From Synechococcales cyanobacterium bin59.metabat.ball.084 (GTDB lineage Bacteria; Cyanobacteriota; Cyanobacteriia; Cyanobacteriales; Chamaesiphonaceae): 44,011 nt of DNA. Below the pieces are notes generated by a model that saw only the letters and a list, made by a program, of their open reading frames with translations, was not told the DNA's origin and ran no database searches. Positions 10,696-18,722 of this stretch are shown piece after piece; position 1 is the stretch's first letter, and each line of letters opens with the position of its first letter. The translations under genes and the position numbers were made by a program. Location: assembly GCA_013297675.1 (NCBI GenBank), contig JAAFHZ010000023.1, forward strand, positions 1-44,011, given 5' to 3'.

Positions 10696-12582
10696 CTAGG
10701 CAACGATATTAAAATCATTGGCCGAGAGGCTATTCACACCAGTCAAGTTGGCAAAGGCTCCGCCATTGGTACCTACTCCAATTGCTGCTCCATTTTGGTT
10801 GTAAAAGAGCTGATTAGACCCTTGGCTGTAGACGATAGAAGCAGCAGAACCAGCAACTAATGTATCGTTAGTTACAACAGCAAAATTTGCCCCAATTGCT
10901 CCACCTACGGCACTGGTGATGGCACTAAAAGTAGTCTTGCTCAGAACAAGCTTATCGACATTGCTTACAAAATCAACAACAGTATCGACACCTAACAACG
11001 ATGTTACCGTACCCGATAATGATCCTCCTGAGAACACAAAACTGTCACTGCCAGCATCACCTCGGAAAGTATCGTTCCCAGCACCGCCATTAATGACATT
11101 GTTAGCTGTATTCCCTTGAATATAGTTGCTTAGGTTATTACCAGTGCCATTGATCGCGGCTGAACCAGTCAAAAATAGATTTTCGACATTTGCCGTCAAA
11201 GCTGTAACTGTCAGAACAGAATAAGCGGTGTCATTCCCTTCATTAGCAAGTTCAATGATCACATCATTGCTGGTGTCTGAGCCGATGGATATGAAGTAGG
11301 CATCATCCCCCGTTCCGCCAACTAGGGTATCTGTACCGGCACCGGCATACATATCATCGTTACCAGCACCGCCAACTAAGGAGTCATTGCCTAGATTGTC
11401 TCGCAATACGTCATTACCGTCAGCCCCAGATAGGATGTTATTTCCCGAGTTCCCTTCGATGAAGTTGTTCAGATTATTTCCTGTACCATTGATCGCGGCT
11501 GAACCGGTCAAAAAGAGATTTTCGACATTTGCTGCTAAGGCTGTAACTGTCAAAACAGAATAGGCGGTGTCATTCCCTTCGTTAGCGAGTTCAACGATAG
11601 TGTCATTGCTGGTGTCTGAGCCGATGGATATGAAGTAGGCATCATCCCCCGTGCCGCCAACTAGGGTGTCTGTACCGGCACCGGCATACATATCATCATT
11701 GCCAGCACCACCAACTAAGGAGTCATTGCCTAAGGCATCTCGTAATAAGTCATTGCCATCACCACCAATTAGACTATTATTGGCCGTATTACCTGTGATT
11801 GAATCATTACCCGCACCACCAGCAACATCCACAAAGTTTTGCACATTGAAGCTTAAGTTACCAATATTGGGAATATTATTCACTATCAGGCTGTTAGTCG
11901 CGAGGTTGGCAATGATCGATACCGCTGCTGGATTGGTGGAAGCACTAATTCGGTTGACCAAGCCAGCTTGACCAATGATAGTGTCTATCCCAATCAGCCG
12001 ATCGAAAGCACCGCCACCTTTTTGGAGAACGCCCTGAGGCTGGAGGACAATAGCTTGGTTAAGGCCGGTGTAGTTGACCGTATCAATACCAGCACCACCA
12101 TTAATAGTATCGTTACCGGCTGAGAAAATAAAGGTGTCATTACCATCACCGCCAACTAGGTTGTTGTTTGCTGCACTACCAGCGAGAGTATCATTACCTG
12201 CGCCACCAGCGACATCCGTAAAGTTTTGCACATTGAAGCTCAAGTTGCCAATATTGGGAATATTGTTCACCGTTAGGCTATTGGTAGCGAGGTTGGCATT
12301 GATTGTAACCGTTGCCGGGTTAGTAGATGCATCAATCCGATTAGCAAGGCCAGCTTGACCAACGATAGTATCTATCCCAATCAGCCGATCGAAAGCACCG
12401 CCACCCTTTTGGAGAATACCTTGAGCCTGGAGGACAACAGCTTGGTTAAGGCCAGTGTAGTTGACCGTATCAAGACCAGCACCACCATTAAGAGTATCGT
12501 TACCGGCTGAGAAAACAAAAATGTCATCAACGATAGTGCCTACTAAGTTGTCGTTAGATACAGTGCCTGTAAAAGTTGCCAT
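10696..12582 (-). CDS. RTX-type calcium-binding repeat protein
   Basis: This 628-residue acidic protein is dominated by Ca-binding nonapeptides of the GGxGNDx type (GGAGNDTL, GGDGNDTF, GGTGDDAYF). There is no N-terminal signal peptide, as expected for type I secretion, and the last 125 residues look like the C-terminal export region of such proteins. It is built from two exact-length tandem duplications: residues 20-148 and 149-277 (129 each), then 278-390 and 391-503 (113 each). There are no Cys residues. No catalytic domain is recognisable, so a surface or matrix role is likely but not shown. No type I secretion genes lie in the window, so export would use a transporter encoded elsewhere. 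The start at 12582 is preceded by AGAGGTAG. Confidence 0.88.
   Translation of the reverse strand: MATFTGTVSNDNLVGTIVDDIFVFSAGNDTLNGGAGLDTVNYTGLNQAVVLQAQGILQKGGGAFDRLIGIDTIVGQAGLANRIDASTNPATVTINANLATNSLTVNNIPNIGNLSFNVQNFTDVAGGAGNDTLAGSAANNNLVGGDGNDTFIFSAGNDTINGGAGIDTVNYTGLNQAIVLQPQGVLQKGGGAFDRLIGIDTIIGQAGLVNRISASTNPAAVSIIANLATNSLIVNNIPNIGNLSFNVQNFVDVAGGAGNDSITGNTANNSLIGGDGNDLLRDALGNDSLVGGAGNDDMYAGAGTDTLVGGTGDDAYFISIGSDTSNDTIVELANEGNDTAYSVLTVTALAANVENLFLTGSAAINGTGNNLNNFIEGNSGNNILSGADGNDVLRDNLGNDSLVGGAGNDDMYAGAGTDTLVGGTGDDAYFISIGSDTSNDVIIELANEGNDTAYSVLTVTALTANVENLFLTGSAAINGTGNNLSNYIQGNTANNVINGGAGNDTFRGDAGSDSFVFSGGSLSGTVTSLLGVDTVVDFVSNVDKLVLSKTTFSAITSAVGGAIGANFAVVTNDTLVAGSAASIVYSQGSNQLFYNQNGAAIGVGTNGGAFANLTGVNSLSANDFNIVA
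11074..11751 (-). repeat. Tandem duplication, two 339-base units in the RTX gene
   Basis: The units at 11413-11751 and 11074-11412 encode residues 278-390 and 391-503. The segment GNDSLVGGAGNDDMYAGAG is identical in both, as is most of the sequence after it, so this duplication looks younger than the 387-base pair. Confidence 0.85.
11752..12525 (-). repeat. Tandem duplication, two 387-base units in the RTX gene
   Basis: The unit at 12139-12525 encodes residues 20-148 and the unit at 11752-12138 encodes residues 149-277. Both run from the FSAGNDT motif through NNIPNIGNLSFNVQNF to GGDGN with few substitutions and no gap, so the duplication is fairly recent or maintained by gene conversion. Confidence 0.85.
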
Positions 12583-13043
12583 ATGTAATGCTACCTCTGA
12601 GATTTTTTACTTTTAAAGATATTTTTTCAAGAGAAATCAACACTACGAGGCGAGAGTAAAATACTCAAGCGGCATAGCTAGATTAGATATTCAATTGAAT
12701 GACACAATCAATCAACTTCCATGAAGCACACATTATGCGTGAATATGATAGCTAGACTACATAACTGAGTGAAGGTGTGTTGTTAAATTTCTTTACATTG
12801 TATTGTTGCATAATAGATAGTGAAGATCAACAAGATAATTAGTTTTCCAGATCAGGTAGTCTGTGTTACAGTTCAACTGTAAAAATCTATACATAAATAC
12901 TTACATCTTAAACAGCCAGTTAAATGGCCTTAAAGTTCCCATCCATAGAAAAACAGGATGCCCTCAACTTCTTTCTCAGCATTCAATGCTGGTTAGGGGC
13001 ACCACTGGGTTGAAGCTATATCTGGCTGACCAGTTTTTTATAT
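12583..13043. other. Intergenic region upstream of the RTX gene
   Basis: This 461-base AT-rich stretch must hold the promoter of the RTX gene. A short plus-strand reading frame at 12863-13051 has no ribosome-binding site and unconvincing composition, so I do not call it. I see no repeat or RNA gene. Confidence 0.5.
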
Positions 13044-14087
13044 TTATTTGAACTTCAAAACACCCTTTTGGCCAAGCTGCCACCGATCGCTGGCGATTTC
13101 TTCTACCAGGGCTGGTCGGACTAGGATGAATTGCCCATAGTTTTCCTGATAGCCTTCGCAGGTGTAGGCCGAATTAACAGTTTTATAAATGTGAGAATTA
13201 ATGGGGCGCTTTTTGTTAGGCACTAGATAGATTGAGCTGCCTCGCCGGACTACCAAAAAGTTTCCTTTCCGATCGGTCACAAAAGTCACTTGGCTGGTGT
13301 CTCCATCCCGTAAGCGATCGAGGGCATTTTGATCGATCGAGACATCCCAGGCATCTTTGCGGATAGCTTCAGAAACACCGGCATAACGGTTGTACAAGTC
13401 TAACAAATCCCTTTCGGCGGGAGAAATAGGAGTCTTAATTTCAGGTGGTTGGATCTGTTCCGGGTTGCCCGGTAAAGCAATCGATTCCCTTCGGGATAGC
13501 TCCGCTTCACGAGTCTTATCGGATAGGGCAGGTTCATCTTTCATTGCTGCGGCGATTACTGGAGCTATCGGTTCGCTAGTAGCTCCGTTGCTAGCTTTGT
13601 TTGCAGGCGAAGACTTTGCTACTAGGCGTTGGATAATTTCTCGATATTGTCTTTCGAGGTTAGCTATTTTTTCGGCTGAATCTTGGTTAGTTTGAATAAT
13701 TTCTTTGCACAATTCGACTTCTTTGGTTAACTCATCAATCTTGCGGTTATAGCGATGACGCTCTTGAATGTAGGAGCCATTGAAGGTGTGTAGTTCGGTA
13801 GTTAACTGTTGCACCCTGGCCTCTAGAGCGCTGATATCGGTTGGGGATTGGTTTTGAGGTTGAGGTGCCTGGGTTGGGGGTGGCTCAGGCTGAAAATTAC
13901 TGGTGACGACCTGCTGCTGCTCATACATTTTGATCAGCCTTTTGTACATCATTGCTGCCCAGTTCACCACATCAGCATCGGTGCGGGGATCGCGGGTAAC
14001 GGAGGCGAAGCCGATCGGCCACTGGCATCTGGGGCAACGATTTCCATCGCGAGTAAACTCATGAGAGCATACTAGGCATTTTTCCAT
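13044..14087 (-). CDS. Zinc-ribbon coiled-coil protein of unknown function
   Basis: This 347-residue soluble protein has three parts. Residues 1-25 are a zinc ribbon (C4-x2-C7 and C18-x2-C21). Residues about 80-170 contain a coiled coil (SALEARVQQLTTELHTF onwards) after a Pro/Gln-rich linker. Residues about 220-347 form a compact C-terminal domain that begins LLDLYNRYAGVSEAI and ends DRWQLGQKGVLKF; I believe similar tails occur in other uncharacterised cyanobacterial proteins, but cannot verify it here. It is the last of three minus-strand genes, 314 bases after the NTF2-like gene, so it may have its own promoter. Function is unknown; zinc binding and self-association are inferred. Confidence 0.8.
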   Translation of the reverse strand: MEKCLVCSHEFTRDGNRCPRCQWPIGFASVTRDPRTDADVVNWAAMMYKRLIKMYEQQQVVTSNFQPEPPPTQAPQPQNQSPTDISALEARVQQLTTELHTFNGSYIQERHRYNRKIDELTKEVELCKEIIQTNQDSAEKIANLERQYREIIQRLVAKSSPANKASNGATSEPIAPVIAAAMKDEPALSDKTREAELSRRESIALPGNPEQIQPPEIKTPISPAERDLLDLYNRYAGVSEAIRKDAWDVSIDQNALDRLRDGDTSQVTFVTDRKGNFLVVRRGSSIYLVPNKKRPINSHIYKTVNSAYTCEGYQENYGQFILVRPALVEEIASDRWQLGQKGVLKFK

Positions 14088-14401
14088 GTTAATCTCTCCA
14101 GGTAAGTAACATCAATTTGAATTAGCTAAAAAGCTTAAATTCTAAAACAGCAGCTTAAAAATACAATTCTGTTTAGTGTAGAGGCAACTTTGCGCTTCGT
14201 CGATGATTTACATCAGTTTTTAAGCCAACATCTTGAGTGTAATGTTATATGTGATACAAATGTAAGTGTTGAGGTGAAAGTTAAACTCCATAGGCACTTG
14301 GCCGAACGGGGCTAATTCGTAATTTGGGAATTTACATTCCTCTACTTATATCATTTTGATGTGGAGAAAAACACAAAAATAATAACTAACTATGGCCATT
14401 T
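14088..14401. other. Intergenic region upstream of the zinc-ribbon gene
   Basis: This stretch of 314 bases separates two minus-strand genes and holds no reading frame I would call. It probably contains the promoter of the zinc-ribbon gene. I see no terminator or repeat. Confidence 0.5.
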
Positions 14402-15109
14402 TTAGGAAAGTTTATCGATGCCATAAATTTTCCAAGCGCCGCTAGATGCGTCGAACTTGAGATAATACTGAGCAATATAAAATTTGCCATTGAACTGACA
14501 GTGAGCGCGCACGGTTGCTTTATCCGGGGTGATTTTCATGGTTTCTACCTTTTTTACCTTGGTCTGTTTGCCAAAGCTACTCCACCACTTTAAATACTCT
14601 CCTGCATAGCCCCCCGGATTGGCCGATCGATTACCCTGAAAATCTCTCGATAGATCTTGCCAAGCCCCCTGATACTGGGCATTTTGCAGCTTGCTGTAGT
14701 AGCTCCGAATAAAGCTATCTGTGGCAGGACGCTGAATGTTGGGGACTGACGGTGAAGCAGGAGATGAATTAGTTTTTTTTACTGCCGGGATGGGCTGAAC
14801 TGAAGAGATCGGACTGGGAATAGGTAAGGGCTGGGGCGGATTAAAGGGAACAGGTGGCGGATTTGATGGTTTATTTTCTACTAATGGAGCTATTGATGGG
14901 ATCGGTGAATTGCTAGGAGTTACCACCGGCTCGGGACTAGTGGAGGGATTGACAGGAGTCGTATCCAGAGGAGTAGCCACCGGACTGGGTTTACTGACTA
15001 CCGTAGAAGGTTGCGGCACATTGTCACGAGTCAGAATCAAGATGCTACTAAGGACGATCGCACCAGCCATAATCGCCGCACTAATTAGAATCGCTTTGTT
15101 GTCGTTCAT
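14402..15109 (-). CDS. Membrane-anchored NTF2-like protein with proline-rich linker
   Basis: The protein has 235 residues. One transmembrane helix at about 7-27 (AILISAAIMAGAIVLSSILI) anchors it with the bulk outside the cytoplasm. Residues about 33-130 are a Pro/Ser/Thr-rich linker. Residues about 130-235 form a small domain (SFIRSYYSKLQNAQYQGAW ... GAWKIYGIDKL) with the alpha plus beta layout of NTF2-like/SnoaL folds; I recall similar domains at the C-termini of cyanobacterial Ser/Thr kinases. No catalytic residues are evident, so a binding or sensory role is inferred. It follows the VWA lipoprotein gene by only 18 bases, so the two are very probably one operon and may interact in the periplasm. 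Confidence 0.75.
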   Translation of the reverse strand: MNDNKAILISAAIMAGAIVLSSILILTRDNVPQPSTVVSKPSPVATPLDTTPVNPSTSPEPVVTPSNSPIPSIAPLVENKPSNPPPVPFNPPQPLPIPSPISSVQPIPAVKKTNSSPASPSVPNIQRPATDSFIRSYYSKLQNAQYQGAWQDLSRDFQGNRSANPGGYAGEYLKWWSSFGKQTKVKKVETMKITPDKATVRAHCQFNGKFYIAQYYLKFDASSGAWKIYGIDKLS

Positions 15110-15127
15110 GGCTGCGTTATCTGTGAA

Positions 15128-16480
15128 TTAATTTTTTTGAATTCCGTGACAAACTCGGGCGATCGTCACGGGTTTAGCTTTAGTGAGAGTAGAGACTCCG
15201 ACGGCTAAGCTGTCTAAGAATTCTTTGAGTCCGGCGGTTTTTGCCCCATCATTTTGGCCACCGTGCCAGCTATCCCACTGGTTGGAAGTTTTTATTGCCA
15301 CTACTTGGATATCGGTGGTGGCGTAGTAAAGACCATTTTTAAAGCCGTCAGGATTGATCTCGATGCCAACATCGATGCCCTGATCTTTGATGGTGTGTTT
15401 GGCCTGAAAATCGGCTGGTTTGACGGTGGGGTCTACCACAAAACTGCTTTGGGCATCATCGAGCTTTTTGACGGTGGTAGTAGTTTGTGTGACCCAAGAG
15501 CTACCTTGATCTCCAGATACTTTACTGCTCAAAGAGTAATCGAGCTGGCTTTTTTCGGCGCGACCGCCCAGTTCGAGCATTCCGATCGGCTGTCCACCAT
15601 CTTTAAGCGCTACCCCATTGAGCAACAGTGAAGCCGGAGCCGTAAAACCACTGGGCATGGTTTTGACTTCGCTTTTGAGATAGGCTACTTCTTCTACTAA
15701 GCCTTCAGAGCTAAATAGCGAGAACTGCTGCGAGGCATCGCTGACCAAGCTGCCGCCTTGGGTACGCATTTGTTTAGTGAAGTCATTGAGATGCTCCATT
15801 TTACCAACCATCAATAGATAAAAAGGATGACCTTTGGCTAGAGTGGTGGCTTGGTACGGATAGGGTGCGGTGCTGTTCGGCGGATAGATCGAGCCATCAA
15901 ATTCGCTTTTGAAGCCCCAGATGGCTACTCCGTAACCGGGGATCTTGAGATAGTTGTCTACTAGTTTTTTAGTGGCCTGTTTGGTATCGCCATCATCTTG
16001 CTGTAAGTCGGTCACAATCATCACCAACTTTTCGGTTTTGGGGGCGCTAGATTCTAAAACATCGGCAATTTTGTTGGTTTTGCCGGTGTAAAATGCCGGG
16101 GTTTTAGACTGTTGAAAGCCTGCTCGATCGAGCTTTTTCACAGTTTCATCAAAGCGGACATACTCAACTTGTCCGGGGTTGACGAGGCTAATGTTGTCTA
16201 AAATTTCTAAAACTTTGCCGTAGCGGGCACCGCTATTCTTGACAAAGCCAGCCATAGAAGCCGAGCCATCGATCGCTAGGCTGACCAGATACTTACCGCC
16301 CGCGTTCTCAGTTTTGGCGGCAAGCTGGCAAGGTAAGCCTATTTGTTTGCCACTGGCGCTTTTTCCTTCGGTGATGCCTACTGCTTCCTGCCCAACAGGC
16401 TTACAGCCGTTCAGGACAACTGCTACAATTATCAAGATTAAGAACTGCGGGGCAGAAAGACGGCTGATGATGGGCAGCAT
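15128..16480 (-). CDS. VWA-domain lipoprotein
   Basis: This 450-residue protein has a hydrophobic signal ending in the lipobox L23-N-G-C26, so it should be a lipoprotein. A von Willebrand A domain spans about 64-250, with the MIDAS start D71-G-S73-A-S75 and the later acidic motif VMIVTDLQQDDGD. VWA domains bind metal-dependent protein partners. The remaining 200 residues are beta-rich and match no family I recognise. It heads a minus-strand cluster with the NTF2-like protein (18 bases downstream) and the zinc-ribbon protein. The divergent membrane protein gene starts 126 bases away and may share a control region. Its partner and purpose are unknown. Confidence 0.85.
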   Translation of the reverse strand: MLPIISRLSAPQFLILIIVAVVLNGCKPVGQEAVGITEGKSASGKQIGLPCQLAAKTENAGGKYLVSLAIDGSASMAGFVKNSGARYGKVLEILDNISLVNPGQVEYVRFDETVKKLDRAGFQQSKTPAFYTGKTNKIADVLESSAPKTEKLVMIVTDLQQDDGDTKQATKKLVDNYLKIPGYGVAIWGFKSEFDGSIYPPNSTAPYPYQATTLAKGHPFYLLMVGKMEHLNDFTKQMRTQGGSLVSDASQQFSLFSSEGLVEEVAYLKSEVKTMPSGFTAPASLLLNGVALKDGGQPIGMLELGGRAEKSQLDYSLSSKVSGDQGSSWVTQTTTTVKKLDDAQSSFVVDPTVKPADFQAKHTIKDQGIDVGIEINPDGFKNGLYYATTDIQVVAIKTSNQWDSWHGGQNDGAKTAGLKEFLDSLAVGVSTLTKAKPVTIARVCHGIQKN

Positions 16481-16606
16481 ATTTGAGATGAACTGTATGA
16501 TTATGATAGATTATAGTGTCTGAGTGCTGGGTTTTCCTAAAATTTCTCTTTCCCGTAACTGCAAACACCTCGCGTAAAAAGTTTTCAATACAACATTTTA
16601 ACAAGA

Positions 16607-17095
16607 ATGATCATTACCACCGCTGAAATTATCCGTCTCTTTGTTTTCCCAATTATGGGATTGTTGTTGATGTTTGTGATCCAGCCAACTCTATACCAGA
16701 GCCAAATTATTCGTTTAACTGATGTGACTGTAGAAAAATGGTTGCCAAATGGTTATTATCCTCAGGCTAGCTTGGTATTTGGTTGTGCCATTTTTGCGGC
16801 TTTAGCCTGGGTGGTATGGAACACCATGTCTCCACCCGGTGCAATGTCCGTGCGCAAAGGTCGATCGATCGCCTGGTGGATTTTAAGTTTGGTGCCAATT
16901 TTAGCCGTAATTGGAGCCACTGTTTGGTCACGAAAAGCAGTGCTGGGTGATAAGTTTGGGAGCGATGTGGCCACTTTATCTCTGGTGGCTTTATTTAGCT
17001 TAGATATTTTGTTTTTGTATTGGTTGACCACCGCCACGACCACACCGGGCAATGCGCGAGATTTGCCGCCCGGAGCGAGGTTACTTGGTCGATAG
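16607..17095 (+). CDS. Four-helix membrane protein of unknown function
   Basis: This 162-residue protein has four predicted transmembrane helices, at about 9-28, 52-72, 88-107 and 121-141, with short polar loops. I do not recognise the family. The tail (DLPPGARLLGR) is probably cytosolic or lumenal and carries no motif. It lies between two clusters: divergent from the VWA lipoprotein (126 bases) and 58 bases before the aldehyde dehydrogenase start on the same strand. It could belong functionally to either. The reading frame is well used, and the ATG at 16607 begins the first helix sensibly. Confidence 0.75.
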   Translation: MIITTAEIIRLFVFPIMGLLLMFVIQPTLYQSQIIRLTDVTVEKWLPNGYYPQASLVFGCAIFAALAWVVWNTMSPPGAMSVRKGRSIAWWILSLVPILAVIGATVWSRKAVLGDKFGSDVATLSLVALFSLDILFLYWLTTATTTPGNARDLPPGARLLGR

Positions 17096-17153
17096 CTTTT
17101 TGTGGGAGCTAAATCCGCATGAGATAATGTAGATGGACTTGTCGGAGGAAAGC

Positions 17154-18644
17154 ATGACGAACCAACCTATTTCCTGTCTCAACTATATTGGAGGCCAATG
17201 GCAAGCCGCAAATAACGGCGGACAGATCGAAAGCCATAACCCAGCCCAATGGAACGAAATTGTAGCGATCGCCACCAGCTCTGATCATACGGACGTAGAC
17301 TTAGCCGTTCAGGCTGCCCGAGCAGCCTATCGGCGTTGGCGATTAGTGCCTGCCCCGGCACGAGCCGAAAAACTATTTCGGGTGGGGGAATTATTACAGC
17401 AGCGCAAAGAAGAGTTAGCAACGCTGATGAGTCGGGAGATGGGCAAGCCGATCGCCGAAGCCCGAGGCGATGTGCAAGAAGGAATTGACTGTGCTTTCTA
17501 CTACGCTGGTGAGGGGCGGCGGTTATTTGGCCAAACCATGCCATCAGAGTTAAGCAACAAATTTGCGATGACGGTGCGGATGCCGATCGGAGTTTGTGCC
17601 CTAATTACGCCTTGGAATTTTCCGGTGGCAATTCCTTGCTGGAAATCGCTGCCTGCTCTGGTCTGCGGTAATACCATTATCTTGAAGCCCGCGAAAGATA
17701 CCCCAGCCTGTGCCTCGCTGCTGTTTGAAATTTTTGCCGCCGCCGAGTTTCCGCCGGGAGTGGTGAATCTGCTGCAAGGTTCTGGAGAAGTGATTGGCTC
17801 TGCTTTAGCGGAACACCCCGGCGTTGATCTACTCTCGCTAACCGGTTCTTCGGCCACCGGGGCGAAGGTAGCAGAAATTTGTGGCCGCACCCATAAGCGG
17901 CTATGTTTAGAATTAGGGGGTAAGAATGCCCAAATAGTGATGGAAGATGCCAACTTAGAACTGGCTTTGGAGGGGGCATTATGGGGGGCTTTTGGCACGA
18001 CAGGACAGCGTTGCACGGCCACCAGTCGCCTGTTGTTACATAGCGATATTAAGGCTGAGTTCACCGCGCGATTGTTAGAGCGGACTAAACAGTTAAAAAT
18101 TGGGGCGGGCATTGAACCCAGCAACGAAATTGGCCCTTTGGTCAATCCGGCACAATTGGAACGGGTCAAGGCTTATATCGATATTGCGCGGAATGAAGGT
18201 GCCCAGATTTTGATTGGTGGAACGGCGATCGATAACAAAGAGCAGGGCTGTTTCTTTCAACCAACGATTTTAGACGGGGTGACTCCGACGATGCGGGTAG
18301 CTAGGGAAGAAATTTTTGGGCCAGTGGTAGTGCTGATCGAAGTTACTTCTTTTGAAGAGGCGATCGAGATTCTCAATGACACTTCCTATGGTCTATCTTC
18401 ATCGGTTTACACTCAAGATATCAATCGAGCTTTTCAGGCGATGCGCGATATCGAAGCGGGTATTACCTATATCAATGGCCCGACGATCGGAGCCGAGGTG
18501 CATTTACCTTTTGGTGGGGTGAAGCAAACTGGCAACGGGCATCGAGAAGCCGGAAATGCGGCACTGGATGTTTTCTCCGATTGGAAGAGTGTTTATATTG
18601 ATTTTTCGGGCAAGTTACAGCGGGCGCAAATCGACAATCGTTAA
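17154..18644 (+). CDS. Aldehyde dehydrogenase, probably 2-aminoadipate semialdehyde dehydrogenase type
   Basis: This is a 496-residue NAD(P)-dependent aldehyde dehydrogenase. It has the cofactor motif ITPWNFP (151-157), the general base E253 in LELGGKN and the nucleophile C287 in GTTGQRCTA. Residues near the end (GAEVHLPFGGVKQTGNGHREAG) are typical of ALDH branches that act on amino-acid semialdehydes. I prefer the ATG at 17154 over 17133 because GGAGG at 17144-17148 sits five bases before it. The next genes encode a class III aminotransferase and a DUF1338 2-oxoadipate enzyme, so oxidation of 2-aminoadipate semialdehyde to 2-aminoadipate is the natural reading. Succinate-semialdehyde dehydrogenase is the main alternative. 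The ALDH call is sure; the substrate is inferred from context. Confidence 0.88.
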   Translation: MTNQPISCLNYIGGQWQAANNGGQIESHNPAQWNEIVAIATSSDHTDVDLAVQAARAAYRRWRLVPAPARAEKLFRVGELLQQRKEELATLMSREMGKPIAEARGDVQEGIDCAFYYAGEGRRLFGQTMPSELSNKFAMTVRMPIGVCALITPWNFPVAIPCWKSLPALVCGNTIILKPAKDTPACASLLFEIFAAAEFPPGVVNLLQGSGEVIGSALAEHPGVDLLSLTGSSATGAKVAEICGRTHKRLCLELGGKNAQIVMEDANLELALEGALWGAFGTTGQRCTATSRLLLHSDIKAEFTARLLERTKQLKIGAGIEPSNEIGPLVNPAQLERVKAYIDIARNEGAQILIGGTAIDNKEQGCFFQPTILDGVTPTMRVAREEIFGPVVVLIEVTSFEEAIEILNDTSYGLSSSVYTQDINRAFQAMRDIEAGITYINGPTIGAEVHLPFGGVKQTGNGHREAGNAALDVFSDWKSVYIDFSGKLQRAQIDNR

Positions 18645-18722
18645 ATCTGTAGTTTTCGTGACTATTATGGTGCAGTTGTTAAGCTAGAAGTAAGGACAGT
18701 TGACCATTTGGAGGCATCGTCC

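Noticed and set aside
11651-12358. Long open frames antisense to the RTX gene
   Set aside because: They mirror the biased, repetitive codons of the RTX repeats (Pro/Leu/Ser runs) and recur with each repeat unit.
10696-12582. Tandem repeats considered as a CRISPR array
   Set aside because: Unit lengths of 339 and 387 bases are in frame and encode Ca-binding repeats; there are no short repeats with unique spacers here or elsewhere in the window.
12863-13051. 62-residue plus-strand reading frame before the zinc-ribbon gene
   Set aside because: No Shine-Dalgarno site, no family resemblance, and it overlaps the 3' end of the zinc-ribbon gene.
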